Source: an uncultured Lachnospira sp.
GTDB lineage: Bacteria; Bacillota; Clostridia; Lachnospirales; Lachnospiraceae
Direction of reading: 5' to 3'
DNA length: 61,945 bases
NCBI GenBank assembly: GCA_944381165.1
Contig: CALWKC010000014.1
Coordinates: 1 to 61,945 of the forward strand
Of the stretch, positions 32,925 to 42,455 are shown piece after piece. Position 1 is the first letter of the stretch; each line of letters starts with the position of its first letter. The notes under the pieces were generated by a model. That model was not told the DNA's origin, did not search any database, and saw only the letters and a list, made by a program, of their open reading frames with translations. The position numbers and the translations under genes were made by a program.

Positions 32925-34121
32925 ATGAGAAAAGAAAATGATAACAGATATTATGGAGAATTTGGAGGACAGTTCGTGTCAGAGTCGCTTATGAACACGC
33001 TTGACGAGCTGGAAAGGGCTTTTGAGGAGGCGATAAAAGACCCTGAATTTATTGAACAGTATCACTATTATCTCAGGGAGTATGTGGGAAGAGAGACGCC
33101 TCTTTATTATGCGAAGCGTCTGAGTGAGAAATACGGTCCCAAAATATATTTAAAGAGAGAGGATTTAAACCACACGGGAGCTCATAAAATCAACAATGTT
33201 ATAGGTCAGATACTTTTGGCGAAGCGAATGGGCAAGACTAAGGTTATAGCGGAGACGGGAGCGGGGCAGCACGGAGTAGCTACGGCTACGGGAGCAGCGC
33301 TTTTTAATATGGAGTGCACAGTGTACATGGGCGCCGAGGATATAGAGCGCCAGAAATTAAATGTTTTCAGAATGGAGATGTTAGGCGCTAAGGTGCAGCC
33401 GGTAACAAGCGGAAGCTCAACCTTAAAAGACGCTACAAACGAGGCAATTAGAACATGGGCTGAGCGCGCCGAGGATACGTTTTATATTATCGGCTCGGCT
33501 GTCGGACCTCACCCGTATCCTAAAATGGTTAAGGAATTTCAGCGCATTATTTCAACGGAGAGCAAGAGACAGATACTGGAAAAAGAGGGAAGACTTCCTG
33601 ATGTGGTTGCTGCATGTGTCGGCGGAGGCTCTAATTCAATAGGCATGTTTGCTGATTTTATAGATGAGCCTTCAGTGAGACTTGTCGGCGTTGAGGCCGG
33701 AGGCCTGGGAATTGAGACGGGAAAGCATGCAAGCGCTATGGCTCTGGGAGAGGTAGGAGTTCTTCACGGGATGAAAACCTATCTTTTGCAGGACAAAAAC
33801 GGAAATATCGAGCTTGCACATTCTATTTCTGCCGGACTTGATTATCCGGGAGTAGGCCCTGAGCATGCGTATCTTCGTGACAGCGGACGGGCGGAGTATG
33901 TTTCGGTTACGGACGACGAGGCTATGAATGCGCTTTTGGAGCTGTGCAGGACGGAGGGAATTATTCCTGCGATAGAGAGTTCACACGCGCTTGCGCATGT
34001 ATTTAAGATGGCTGAGGAAATGGACAGGGATAAAATTATAGTAGTTTGTCTGTCGGGACGCGGCGACAAGGACGTCAATACCGTACAGAGATATTTGAAC
34101 GGAGAGGAGACGAATAAATAA
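32925..34121 (+). CDS. trpB: Tryptophan synthase beta subunit
   Basis: A 398-residue PLP enzyme joining indole and serine. The PLP lysine is in [11 protein letters not shown], the loop [12 protein letters not shown] binds the substrate carboxylate, and [10 protein letters not shown] holds the phosphate. Length is normal and it is the canonical TrpB1 type that partners TrpA. GGAGG precedes the ATG; its stop overlaps the trpA ATG by one base. Confidence 0.96.
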   Translation: MRKENDNRYYGEFGGQFVSESLMNTLDELERAFEEAIKDPEFIEQYHYYLREYVGRETPLYYAKRLSEKYGPKIYLKREDLNHTGAHKINNVIGQILLAKRMGKTKVIAETGAGQHGVATATGAALFNMECTVYMGAEDIERQKLNVFRMEMLGAKVQPVTSGSSTLKDATNEAIRTWAERAEDTFYIIGSAVGPHPYPKMVKEFQRIISTESKRQILEKEGRLPDVVAACVGGGSNSIGMFADFIDEPSVRLVGVEAGGLGIETGKHASAMALGEVGVLHGMKTYLLQDKNGNIELAHSISAGLDYPGVGPEHAYLRDSGRAEYVSVTDDEAMNALLELCRTEGIIPAIESSHALAHVFKMAEEMDRDKIIVVCLSGRGDKDVNTVQRYLNGEETNK

Positions 34122-34912
34122 TGAACAGAATTGAAAACAGAATGGCGGAATTAAAAAAATTAAATAAAAAAGCCTTTATTACATATACGACTGCCGGATT
34201 TCCGGATATAAAAAAGACAAAGGAAATTATTCTTGCGCAGGAGGAAGCGGGAATTGACGTGATTGAGCTCGGAGTTCCGTTTTCGGATCCGGTTGCGGAC
34301 GGTCCCGTCATACAGAACGCATCGGTTGAGGCTATAAAAAACGGCGTTACGCTTGAAAAAATTTTTGATTTGATGAAAGAATTAAGAGACGAGGGCTGCG
34401 AGGTCCCGATATTATTTATGATGTATTACAACACCGCTTATCACTACGGGCTGGAGGCGTTTGTAAAAAAATGCGCAGAATGCGGTGTCGACGGATTAAT
34501 TATTCCCGACCTTCCGTACGAGGAGCAGGATGAAATTATGGAGCAGCTTGAAAACACACCGGGCGCGCCTGTGTTTATCGAGCTTGTCTCGCCTGTGTCA
34601 AAGCAGAGAATTTCTAAAATCGTAAAACGCTCGAGAGGCTTCGTCTACTGCGTGTCTCAGATGGGAGTTACAGGCGGTGACGTAAAGGATTTTCATAAAA
34701 ATCTGAGAGATTATTTATCCGAGGTTAAAAATACGAGCAGCGTTCCCGTTATGATGGGTTTTGGAATTAAGACGGCTGAGGACGTTAAGCCGTTTGAGGA
34801 CATTATAGACGGAGCTATTGTGGGAACACATTTTATAAAGCTGCTTGAGGAGAGTAATTTTTCTGCGGACGCAGTAAAGGAATATATTAAAAAATTTAAG
34901 GCAGAGCTGTAA
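34121..34912 (+). CDS. trpA: Tryptophan synthase alpha subunit
   Basis: A 263-residue TIM barrel that cleaves indole-3-glycerol phosphate and channels indole to TrpB. The catalytic glutamate is in VIELGVPFSDPVADGPVIQ and the aspartate in CGVDGLIIPDLPYEE. GFGIKTAEDV binds phosphate. It is the last biosynthetic gene of the operon. Confidence 0.95.
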   Translation: MNRIENRMAELKKLNKKAFITYTTAGFPDIKKTKEIILAQEEAGIDVIELGVPFSDPVADGPVIQNASVEAIKNGVTLEKIFDLMKELRDEGCEVPILFMMYYNTAYHYGLEAFVKKCAECGVDGLIIPDLPYEEQDEIMEQLENTPGAPVFIELVSPVSKQRISKIVKRSRGFVYCVSQMGVTGGDVKDFHKNLRDYLSEVKNTSSVPVMMGFGIKTAEDVKPFEDIIDGAIVGTHFIKLLEESNFSADAVKEYIKKFKAEL

Positions 34913-34935
34913 AACTCTCAGAAATGGAGATTATT

Positions 34936-35247
34936 ATGGTACCATTGCTGGCAAAGCAGGCTGTTCAGATAAAATGTAATTTTGAAAATGCCGTTATGAC
35001 GGGAAATTATGAATGCGCATATGCTCTCGGAATTGTGAGCGCTCTGACGGGTCAGAATAAAGCGGAAAAATATGAGAGTATTTTAGAATTAAAAAATAAT
35101 GTTTTGGACAATATGGGACAATATTCGACAGACGATGAAAAAATAAACAGATTATTGGATATGCTGAAAAGTTACGAGCCGTCCGGCGTTATTGATGAAC
35201 AGATGAGAGAATTGTATTCTATGGGCTTTGATGACAAAACGATTTAA
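34936..35247 (+). CDS. Small protein of unknown function after trpA
   Basis: A 103-residue mostly helical cytoplasmic protein (VPLLAKQAVQIKCNFENAVM, KYESILELKNNVLDNMG). I do not recognise a family. A GGAG site precedes the ATG at 34936; an earlier in-frame ATG overlaps that site. It lies 23 bases after trpA and may be the last gene of the trp transcript. No cysteine cluster, signal peptide or span is seen. Confidence 0.55.
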   Translation: MVPLLAKQAVQIKCNFENAVMTGNYECAYALGIVSALTGQNKAEKYESILELKNNVLDNMGQYSTDDEKINRLLDMLKSYEPSGVIDEQMRELYSMGFDDKTI

Positions 35248-35394
35248 AGTGTAAAAATAATAATAAAAATTTTTATAAAAAAAATTAATACTGTTGACTT
35301 TGGATTTTGGATAGAGTATATTTTCTAAGTAGTTGCAGATAAAATAAATTTTTTCTGTAAAATTATTTAGAAAGTAAAAGGTGTATGTTAGAGT

Positions 35395-35646
35395 ATGATA
35401 CAAATGGTAGAGGTAGCAGACATTGAAAATGCATACGGTAATCCGGTAGCAGAGCTTGTTCAGACAGCCTGCAAATTTGAGAGTCACATTACAGTTCAGT
35501 GCGACGGCAAATATATTAACGCAAAAAGCCTTATGGGAATGATGGCGTTCGGATTAAGAAAGGGCATGCAGGTGGAAATATCGGCTGACGGAGCTGATGC
35601 AGCTGAGGCAGTCGATACAATAAAAAATTTTTTGGCATGTAATTAA
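35395..35646 (+). CDS. Crh-like HPr paralogue without the active histidine
   Basis: An 83-residue HPr-fold protein. It aligns without gaps to Crh/HPr: VEVADIENAYGNPVAELVQTA matches the His15 region, but the histidine position holds Tyr14. The regulatory serine is kept in NAKSLMGMMAFG (Ser45, equivalent to Ser46). So it cannot carry PTS phosphate but could be phosphorylated by HPr kinase and act as a CcpA cofactor like Bacillus Crh. The ribosome site is weak (AAAGGTG), and the ATG three codons later is an alternative start. The real HPr is encoded at 4185. Confidence 0.8.
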   Translation: MIQMVEVADIENAYGNPVAELVQTACKFESHITVQCDGKYINAKSLMGMMAFGLRKGMQVEISADGADAAEAVDTIKNFLACN

Positions 35647-35669
35647 TGCCTGATGAGGAGGTAATCATA

Positions 35670-36167
35670 ATGAAGGAAAATGAGATGATTGGAAAGGCTG
35701 CAAAGCAGCAGGTATCGTCAAAGGCAGAAGATGTTAATTCAGAAAAGACCAAAAGTGAAACTGTAAAGGCAGCAGCAGTTAAGACTGAGGCTGTAAAGAA
35801 GGAAGAGCCAAAGGCAGAGAAGGCACAGGCGGCAGACGAGGCTGTTAAGCCGGCAGTTAAGAGAGGAAGGCCAAAGAAAGATTCAACAGACAATAAGACG
35901 ACTGCAAAGAAGAGCACAGCTGCAAAGAAGACAGCAGATAAAAAGACAGCAGGACGCCCTAAGAAGAGTTCTGAATATAAGAAAGAGCTGTTTGTTCAGT
36001 TTAACGGAAATCAGATAGATGAGGCTGAGATTATCAAGCGTGTCGAGGCGGATCTCAAAGAGCAGAATGTCTCAATCAGTGATTTGAAGCTTTACCTCAA
36101 GCCTGAAGATAACGCATGCTATTATGTTGCAAACGGAAAGGTTGCAGGAAAGGTTGACCTTTATTAA
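35670..36167 (+). CDS. DUF6465 family protein with a Lys/Ala-rich tail-like head
   Basis: A 165-residue protein in two parts. Residues 1-105 are low-complexity Lys/Ala/Glu/Thr with two AT-hook-like cores (KRGRPKKD and AGRPKKSS), suggesting DNA binding. Residues about 108-165 form a compact domain (ELFVQFNGNQIDEAEIIKRV...YYVANGKVAGKVDLY) resembling DUF6465 of Lachnospiraceae. The start at 35670 follows GGAGG; an in-frame ATG eight codons earlier has none. A nucleoid-associated role is an inference. Confidence 0.7.
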   Translation: MKENEMIGKAAKQQVSSKAEDVNSEKTKSETVKAAAVKTEAVKKEEPKAEKAQAADEAVKPAVKRGRPKKDSTDNKTTAKKSTAAKKTADKKTAGRPKKSSEYKKELFVQFNGNQIDEAEIIKRVEADLKEQNVSISDLKLYLKPEDNACYYVANGKVAGKVDLY

Positions 36168-36237
36168 TTACATACGGCATTTTTAATTATATTTTTTAAC
36201 AGCAGAATATTGAGCCGATAAAATATAATTAATTTAT

Positions 36238-36325
36238 GAAAGCTGTCTTTATTTTGTATGTATCCTCCTTACCGGTTTTGTCCGGTAAAGAGGTACATAT
36301 CAATTTAAGACGGCTTTCTTTTTTT
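36238..36325 (+). terminator. Nested-stem terminator or small structured RNA
   Basis: An outer stem (GAAAGCTGTCTT with AAGACGGCTTTC, then seven T) encloses a middle stem (TATGTATCCTC/GAGGTACATA) and a perfect inner hairpin (TTACCGG/CCGGTAA). It lies 70 bases after the DUF6465 gene. The three nested stems are more than a terminator needs, so a stable 3' RNA is possible. Nothing else is seen between 36168 and 36464. Confidence 0.65.
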
Positions 36326-36464
36326 GTACAAAAAAAATTTCCGGGAAATCTGCAATACATTTTTTCTTTGAAAAATCAAAAAAAATAATGTATAATAACA
36401 AAAGAGGTTTGTTACGTTTTAGGATTAAGATTTTAGTGTACGTTTAGCGAATGGAGGATTTAGA

Positions 36465-36962
36465 ATGTTTGAAGTAAATGATAAGGTTGTGTATGGTCTG
36501 GTTGGTGTTTGTGAAATTACAGATATTTCAGCCCCGCCGATTAAAGGAATTGAGGGTGACTATTATTTCCTGCAGCCGGTTTATGATGACAAGGGAATAA
36601 TTTATTCTCCGGTAAACAGCGCTAAGGTGCAGATAAGAAATATAATTACAAAAAAAGAAGCCGAGAAAATTATAAATATAGCAAAGAACTGCCGGGCAGA
36701 CAGCAGGCTCAATGAAAATATTCCGCCTGCGCAGTATGACGAGATGATAAAATCACAGGAGCCTATGAAGCTGCTTCATCTTATACGCGTTCTGTACAAT
36801 ATTAAAAATGAGCGCGCAAAGGATTTGCGGAAGATGAAATCAGCCGACAGCAGGATGCTTGCCACAGCGAGAAAACTTCTGTACGGCGAGATTGCCGCTT
36901 CACTTGAGACAGAGCTTTCCGAGCTCACAGACGAGCTTGATTCATATCTTGGACAGAGCTGA
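36465..36962 (+). CDS. CarD/CdnL-family transcription regulator
   Basis: A 165-residue protein. The N-terminal Tudor-like RNA-polymerase-interaction domain (FEVNDKVVYGLVGVCEITDI...YYFLQPVYDDKGIIYSPV) is followed by a helical domain (KMLH-like LLHLIRVLYNIKNERAKDLR, SADSRMLATARKLLYGEI) typical of CarD/CdnL. It would act on RNA polymerase at promoters. GGAGG precedes the start. Probably monocistronic. Confidence 0.88.
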   Translation: MFEVNDKVVYGLVGVCEITDISAPPIKGIEGDYYFLQPVYDDKGIIYSPVNSAKVQIRNIITKKEAEKIINIAKNCRADSRLNENIPPAQYDEMIKSQEPMKLLHLIRVLYNIKNERAKDLRKMKSADSRMLATARKLLYGEIAASLETELSELTDELDSYLGQS

Positions 36963-37035
36963 TATTTTGTATTAAGGAATACAAAAATAAATCATACATA
37001 TATTATAGATAAGACATTATGCATTGGTATTATTT

Positions 37036-37836
37036 ATGATAAATAAGGGTGCTCTTAATTTTCTGAAAAAAAGAATTGTCTGTCGATTATGTATGGTTTT
37101 TATTTTTTTGTTTGTAATTATATTATTTTTTCTTATGTCAGGTCAGAGAGAAGCCGGTGATAACGGAGATAATAATTCGCAAAATTATGGTATGTCGGAC
37201 GAAGTTCTGTCTTCGGATCTGGGAGCTTCGGATATTGTGTCGGAAGATTACGGAGATGCTGACGCCATTGACCGGATGTATGACAGAATGGTTGCAATTA
37301 CGTTTGACGACGGTCCCAATTCACAGACGACGGAAAAGCTGCTGGACGGTCTCAAGGAGCGGGGCGTGAGGGCAACTTTTTTTTTAATAGGCAAGAGCAT
37401 AGAGGGAAATGAAGAGCTTATAAAGAGAATGCACGATGAGGGGCATCTTATCGGCAACCACACCTATTCTCATATTAAGCTTGACGCGTCGAATATGAGC
37501 GCGGCGATTAAGGAAATTACCGACACTAATGAGCTTATTACATCAATTACCGGAGAGGAGGTAAAGTATATACGTCCTCCCTTTGGTGCGTATACTGACG
37601 CGCTTTTAAGCAGTGTGAATATGACGCCCGTGCTTTGGAGCGTGGACCCTGACGACTGGGCGACGGAGAATACTTCAAAGATAGTGCAGAGCGTTGTAAA
37701 AAATGCTAAGAACGGGGATATAATTCTTCTGCATGATATTTATGATTCCTCGGTTGCGGCTGCACTGGAGATTGTAGACCAGCTCAGGGCGAAGGGATTT
37801 ATTTTTGTTACTGTAGACCAGCTTCTGCTGGATTAA
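37036..37836 (+). CDS. Membrane-anchored polysaccharide deacetylase
   Basis: A 266-residue exported protein with one N-terminal span (about 17-40) and a NodB domain from about residue 88. Catalytic motifs are TFDDGPN (motif 1), HTYSH (motif 2, metal histidines), RPPFGAY (motif 3), DPDDWA (motif 4) and ILLHD (motif 5), so it should be active, probably on peptidoglycan or another N-acetylated cell-wall glycan. The ATG at 37036 is preferred over an upstream TTG, although neither has a strong ribosome site. Confidence 0.88.
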   Translation: MINKGALNFLKKRIVCRLCMVFIFLFVIILFFLMSGQREAGDNGDNNSQNYGMSDEVLSSDLGASDIVSEDYGDADAIDRMYDRMVAITFDDGPNSQTTEKLLDGLKERGVRATFFLIGKSIEGNEELIKRMHDEGHLIGNHTYSHIKLDASNMSAAIKEITDTNELITSITGEEVKYIRPPFGAYTDALLSSVNMTPVLWSVDPDDWATENTSKIVQSVVKNAKNGDIILLHDIYDSSVAAALEIVDQLRAKGFIFVTVDQLLLD

Positions 37837-37858
37837 TTGGAGCGGAGAGGAAGAATTG

Positions 37859-38614
37859 ATGAAATTAATTTCGTGGAATGTAAACGGTTTGAGGGCGTGC
37901 GTCCAGAAGGGCTTTGTTGAATATTTTAAGGAGGCGGACGCCGATATTTTCTGCATACAGGAGAGCAAAATGCAGGCAGGACAGCTTGACTTGGAATTGC
38001 CGGGATATTTTCAGTACTGGAATTATGCCGAAAGAAAGGGATATTCGGGCACGGCGGTATTTGCTAAGAAAGAGCCTGTCTCGGTTTCATACGGCATAGG
38101 GATAGAGGAGCACGACCATGAAGGGCGCGTGATTACTCTCGAGTATGAGGATTTTTATATGGTGACGGTATATACGCCTAATTCTCAGAACGAGCTTGCA
38201 AGGCTGGATTACAGAATGCTTTGGGAGGACGCTTTTCACGCGTATTTAAAGGGGCTTGAAAAGACCAAGCCTGTTATTGTGTGCGGCGATATGAACGTGG
38301 CTCACAGAGAAATAGATTTAAAAAATCCTAAGACAAACAGAAGGAACGCAGGGTTTACCGACGAGGAGCGCGGAAAGCTGACGGAGCTTCTCGACGATGG
38401 TTTTATTGATACATTCAGGTATTTTTATCCTGATAAAACCGATATTTATTCGTGGTGGTCGTACCGCTTTTCGGCGCGCGCAAAAAATGCAGGGTGGCGT
38501 ATTGACTATTTTCTTGTATCGGAGGCTTTAAAGGACAGGCTTAAAGACGCTGCTATCCATACCGGGGTTATGGGCTCCGACCATTGTCCGGTTGAGCTTG
38601 ATATAGAACTGTAA
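37859..38614 (+). CDS. xth: Exodeoxyribonuclease III
   Basis: A 251-residue EEP-fold AP endonuclease/3'-5' exonuclease for base-excision repair. Motifs are [44 protein letters not shown] and the terminal [13 protein letters not shown]. The ATG at 37859 follows GAGAGGAAG; a TTG one codon earlier is an alternative. It is 22 bases after the deacetylase gene. Confidence 0.94.
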   Translation: MKLISWNVNGLRACVQKGFVEYFKEADADIFCIQESKMQAGQLDLELPGYFQYWNYAERKGYSGTAVFAKKEPVSVSYGIGIEEHDHEGRVITLEYEDFYMVTVYTPNSQNELARLDYRMLWEDAFHAYLKGLEKTKPVIVCGDMNVAHREIDLKNPKTNRRNAGFTDEERGKLTELLDDGFIDTFRYFYPDKTDIYSWWSYRFSARAKNAGWRIDYFLVSEALKDRLKDAAIHTGVMGSDHCPVELDIEL

Positions 38615-38627
38615 ATATATTTTCTGC

Positions 38628-38656
38628 TTGCATTTTTTTTTGTATTCTATTATTAT
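38628..38656 (+). promoter_or_regulatory. valS promoter
   Basis: TTGCAT (38628-38633), 17 bases, TATTAT (38651-38656), upstream of the T-box leader. Confidence 0.6.
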
Positions 38657-38689
38657 TAGTACAATTAATGCAAATAACTGAAATGCTGT

Positions 38690-39002
38690 GAAAAAGAGGA
38701 GTAGCTCAAAAACACCGCAAGAGAGAGCTGTCCGCCGGCTGTAAGACGGCTTCGGAAGGTTTTGTGGCGAAGGTAGCTTTGGAGCAGTACGGCTGAAAGC
38801 GCATATGCCTGAAATCCAGGCTTTTAAAGAGCGGAGCGGGTTTGATTAAAAGCTTGCGTGTTGGCGCCGTGTAGGCCGTAACGGAGTCATTCTCGTTATC
38901 GAATGTTAGAGGATTACCGGTATTTTCCGGTGATTAAACAAAGGTGGTACCGCGTTTATACGCCCTTTGCAGTGCAATAAAAGCTCTGCAGAGGGCTTTT
39001 TT
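38690..39002 (+). promoter_or_regulatory. Valine T-box leader
   Basis: Landmarks are AGAGGAGTAGC near the start, AAGAGAGAGCTG with CCGGCTGTAAGACGG of stem I, the probable specifier GUA (38773-38775) after GCGAAG, the consensus T-box AACAAAGGTGGTACCGCG (38937-38954) and the competing terminator GCCCTTTGCAG/CTCTGCAGAGGGC plus six T (ending 39002). It should read through to valS when tRNA-Val is uncharged. The specifier assignment is tentative; the gene identity supports it. Confidence 0.9.
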
Positions 39003-39130
39003 ATTCTATAGGAAAGTTCTCTGAACTTCCTATAGAATAAAAATGCTCCGCAGGATCGCAGAGGCGCGGAAAGGTAATTATTCTTATGAATCCGCGCCTC
39101 GCGAAAGAGTTCGCAAGCGAACTCTTTTTT
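38997..39130 (+). repeat. Three-hairpin palindromic element, copy C
   Basis: Almost identical to copy B over the core, starting in the T-tract of the valS T-box terminator. Hairpin 3 has AA at its centre (GTTCGCAAGCGAAC). The tail continues into another inverted repeat (TTTTTTATCACAGG...CCTGAGATAAAAAA, to 39161), which may be part of the element. Confidence 0.88.
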
Positions 39131-39209
39131 ATCACAGGAACAAAGTCACCTGAGATAAAAAAGCTGTAAGGATGCGCACCAGCTTAACCATGAACAGGAG
39201 GAAAATTTA

Positions 39210-41861
39210 ATGAGCAGGGAACTGGAAAAAACTTACAATCCGTCTGAGATTGAGGACAGATTGTATCAGAAATGGCTGGACAGGAAGTATTTCCACGCCG
39301 AGGTTGACAGGAGCAAGAAACCGTTTACTATTGTTATGCCGCCGCCTAATATTACGGGTAAGCTGCATATGGGTCATGCGCTTGACAACACAATGCAGGA
39401 CATTATTATAAGATTTAAGCGTATGCAGGGCTATGAGGCATTGTGGGTGCCGGGAACTGACCACGCAAGTATTTCAACAGAGGTAAAGGTCACAAACGCG
39501 CTTAAGGAGGAAGGCATCGACAAGCACGAGCTCGGAAGAGAAGGCTTTTTAAAGAGAACATGGGAGTGGAAAAGAGAGTACGGCGGAACGATAACAAGCC
39601 AGCTCAAAAAAATCGGCTCTTCATGCGACTGGGACAGAGAGCGTTTCACAATGGACGAGGGCTGCTCTAAGGCGGTTCAGACCGTATTTATAAATCTTTA
39701 CAATAAGGGGCTTATCTATAAGGGCTCAAGGATTGTAAACTGGTGTCCTGTGTGCAATACCTCTATTTCGGATGCAGAGGTTGAGCACGAGGAGCAGGCA
39801 GGACATTTCTGGCATATCAATTATCCTGTCGCAGGAGAGGAAGGGCGTTTTGTGGAAATAGCGACTACAAGACCCGAGACGCTTCTTGGAGACACGGCTC
39901 TCGCTGTAAATCCTAAGGATGAGAGATATAAGGATTTAGTCGGAAAAATGGTGAAGCTGCCGCTTACCGACAGGGAAATTCCGATTATTGCGGACGAATA
40001 TGTAGATATGGAATTCGGTACGGGCGTAGTTAAGATTACGCCGGCTCACGACCCTAACGATTTTGAGGTGGGAAAGAGACATAATCTTCCAGAAATAAAT
40101 ATTTTAAACGACGACGCGACAATTAATAATCTCGGCGGAAAATATGCGGGAATGGACCGCTATGAGGCGAGAAAAACTATGGTCGAGGATTTGAAGGAGC
40201 AGGGACTTCTTGTCCGCGTTGAGGACCATGTGCATAACGTAGGTACTCATGACCGATGCAAGACAACTGTTGAGCCTATGGTTAAGCAGCAGTGGTTTGT
40301 AAAGATGGACGAGCTTATCAAGCCTGCCGTTGAGGGAGTTAAGAACGGAGACATCGAGCTTATGCCTGCGTCTATGGATAAGACATATTACAACTGGACC
40401 GATAATATCCGCGACTGGTGTATTTCCAGACAGCTCTGGTGGGGACACAGAATTCCTGCATATTACTGTAAGGACTGCGGCGAGATGACTGTTTCTGCCG
40501 ATGAGGTGAAAAAATGTCCTAAGTGCGGAGGTACTCACATAGAGCAGGACCCTGACACGCTCGACACATGGTTTTCATCGGCGCTCTGGCCGTTCTCAAC
40601 ACTAGGCTGGCCTGAGAAAACGCCTGAGCTTGAATATTTCTATCCTACTGATGTGCTTGTCACAGGCTATGATATTATTTTCTTCTGGGTTATCAGAATG
40701 ATTTTCTCGGGCTATGAGCATATGGGAGAGAAACCGTTCGGCAAGGTGCTCTTTCACGGTCTTGTGAGAGATTCGCAGGGACGCAAGATGAGCAAGTCGC
40801 TCGGAAACGGTATTGATCCTCTTGAAGTCATTGAGAAATACGGAGCTGACGCGCTGCGCTACACGCTTATTACCGGAAATGCTCCGGGAAACGATATGCG
40901 TTTTTACTGGGAAAGAGTAGAGGCGAGCAGAAATTTTGCAAACAAGGTCTGGAACGCATCAAGATTTATCATGATGAACGACCCTGACAACAAGATTAAG
41001 ACGACAGACGCACAGCCTGATAATCTCACAGAGGCAGATAAGTGGATTCTCTCAAAAATGAATAAGCTTATCACCGAGGTTACCGAAAATATGGAAAAAT
41101 ACGAGCTGGGTATAGCTGTCGCGAAGCTCAATGATTTTATATGGGAGGAATTCTGCGACTGGTATATAGAAATGGTTAAGCCTCGCCTCTATAACGATGA
41201 GGATACGACTAAGAACGCAGCTATATGGACATTAAAGACAGTGCTTATAGACGCGTTAAAGCTTCTGCACCCTTATATGCCGTTTATCACCGAGGAAATT
41301 TTCTGCAATATTCAGGATGAGGAAGAGTCAATTATGATTTCAAGCTGGCCCGTACACAGAGATAAATTTGATTTTCCTCAGCAGGAGAAGGCAATCGAGA
41401 CTATTAAGGAGGCTGTCAGAAATATAAGGAATATCCGCGCTCAGATGAACGTCGCGCCGAGCAGAAAAGCTAAGGTGTTTGTGGTATCTGAGGACGAAAG
41501 CATAAGGAAAATTTTTGAGAACGGAAGCGTATTCTTTGCGACGCTTGCATATGCGGGCGAGGTTTCCGTTCAGAGCGATAAGTCCGGTATTCCGGAGGAC
41601 GCCGTATCTGCGGTAATTCCGGAGGCTGTGCTCTACATTCCTTTTGCAGAGCTTGTCGATATTGATAAGGAGATAGAGCGCCTTAAGAAAGAAGAGGCAA
41701 GATTAAACGGAGAGATTAAGCGCTGCGAGGGAATGCTTGGAAATGAAAAATTTATTTCTAAGGCTCCTCAGGCAAAGATTGACGAGGAGAAGGCAAAGCT
41801 TGCAAAGTATCAGCAGATGCTTTCACAGGTAACGGAGCGTCTTGAAAGTCTTTCAAAGTAA
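39210..41861 (+). CDS. valS: Valyl-tRNA synthetase
   Basis: An 883-residue class Ia synthetase. Class signatures are [15 protein letters not shown] (HIGH motif) and [11 protein letters not shown] (KMSKS). The editing domain includes [12 protein letters not shown], a zinc-ribbon-like CKDC...CPKCGG occurs near residue 420-440, and the coiled-coil arm ([19 protein letters not shown]) forms the C-terminus as in other ValRS. AGGAGG precedes the ATG. Expression is set by the T-box, with repeat copy C between its terminator and this gene. Confidence 0.97.
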   Translation: MSRELEKTYNPSEIEDRLYQKWLDRKYFHAEVDRSKKPFTIVMPPPNITGKLHMGHALDNTMQDIIIRFKRMQGYEALWVPGTDHASISTEVKVTNALKEEGIDKHELGREGFLKRTWEWKREYGGTITSQLKKIGSSCDWDRERFTMDEGCSKAVQTVFINLYNKGLIYKGSRIVNWCPVCNTSISDAEVEHEEQAGHFWHINYPVAGEEGRFVEIATTRPETLLGDTALAVNPKDERYKDLVGKMVKLPLTDREIPIIADEYVDMEFGTGVVKITPAHDPNDFEVGKRHNLPEINILNDDATINNLGGKYAGMDRYEARKTMVEDLKEQGLLVRVEDHVHNVGTHDRCKTTVEPMVKQQWFVKMDELIKPAVEGVKNGDIELMPASMDKTYYNWTDNIRDWCISRQLWWGHRIPAYYCKDCGEMTVSADEVKKCPKCGGTHIEQDPDTLDTWFSSALWPFSTLGWPEKTPELEYFYPTDVLVTGYDIIFFWVIRMIFSGYEHMGEKPFGKVLFHGLVRDSQGRKMSKSLGNGIDPLEVIEKYGADALRYTLITGNAPGNDMRFYWERVEASRNFANKVWNASRFIMMNDPDNKIKTTDAQPDNLTEADKWILSKMNKLITEVTENMEKYELGIAVAKLNDFIWEEFCDWYIEMVKPRLYNDEDTTKNAAIWTLKTVLIDALKLLHPYMPFITEEIFCNIQDEEESIMISSWPVHRDKFDFPQQEKAIETIKEAVRNIRNIRAQMNVAPSRKAKVFVVSEDESIRKIFENGSVFFATLAYAGEVSVQSDKSGIPEDAVSAVIPEAVLYIPFAELVDIDKEIERLKKEEARLNGEIKRCEGMLGNEKFISKAPQAKIDEEKAKLAKYQQMLSQVTERLESLSK

Positions 41862-41997
41862 TTGCCAAACTTAAAGCTGCAACAGTTCAGTCCGAGTCAT
41901 TTGTAAAGCCGGGTTGATTTTAGCGCGGAAATATTGTTTAATAGAGTTAGTAAATATTGTTTTATTGAGTTAAATATTTCAGAAATGGAGGAGCATT

Positions 41998-42369
41998 ATG
42001 TCAGATGTGAGAAAAATGCATTCGATACCTAACGGACGCTATTCTATGGAGATGAGAAGCGGTAAGATTTTAAATATCGATGAAGGCTTCACAAGTCTTC
42101 TGGGGTATACGGATGAAGATGTAAAGGCTGGTCTTGTTTTTAAGCAGCTCATGCCTGATGTGGAGTATAACGAGATTATAGCGGACTTGAGGGAAAAGTT
42201 TATCGAGAGCCGTTTTGCCTGCTATCAGCATGAAATGGTTACAAAGGAAGGCAAAGTTCTTGAAGTTGTCTCATTTGTAAATATACAGAACAGGCTGCTT
42301 GAGGGACACCGCGTGCTCGAAGTCGGAATGGCGGATATTACGCGTTATACAAAGCCGCAGAATAATTAA
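41998..42369 (+). CDS. Single PAS-domain protein
   Basis: A 123-residue cytoplasmic protein consisting of little more than one PAS fold (ILNIDEGFTSLLGYTDEDVKAG, FACYQHEMVTKEGKVLEVVS, LEVGMADITRY). No kinase, GGDEF or HTH part is attached, so it would act as a lone sensor or binding partner. GGAGG precedes the start. A hairpin terminator follows. Confidence 0.75.
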   Translation: MSDVRKMHSIPNGRYSMEMRSGKILNIDEGFTSLLGYTDEDVKAGLVFKQLMPDVEYNEIIADLREKFIESRFACYQHEMVTKEGKVLEVVSFVNIQNRLLEGHRVLEVGMADITRYTKPQNN

Positions 42370-42409
42370 AAACAGTGCAGATAAGGTGAAATCTGCCGTA
42401 TTGTGAGGA

Positions 42410-42430
42410 TGTGCGCCCATTGGGCGCACA
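42410..42430 (+). terminator. Hairpin terminator after the PAS gene
   Basis: Perfect ten-base arms TGTGCGCCCA and TGGGCGCACA, followed by a short T-rich ATTCTT. The T-tract is weak. Its presence argues that the aminotransferase gene begins after it. Confidence 0.6.
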
Positions 42431-42455
42431 TTCTTATGGAACAGCATGTGCAGGA

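Noticed and set aside
39122-39161. Separate terminator between repeat copy C and valS
   Set aside because: The TTTTTTATCACAGG/CCTGAGATAAAAAA inverted repeat lacks a GC-rich stem and seems to be the tail of the repeat element.
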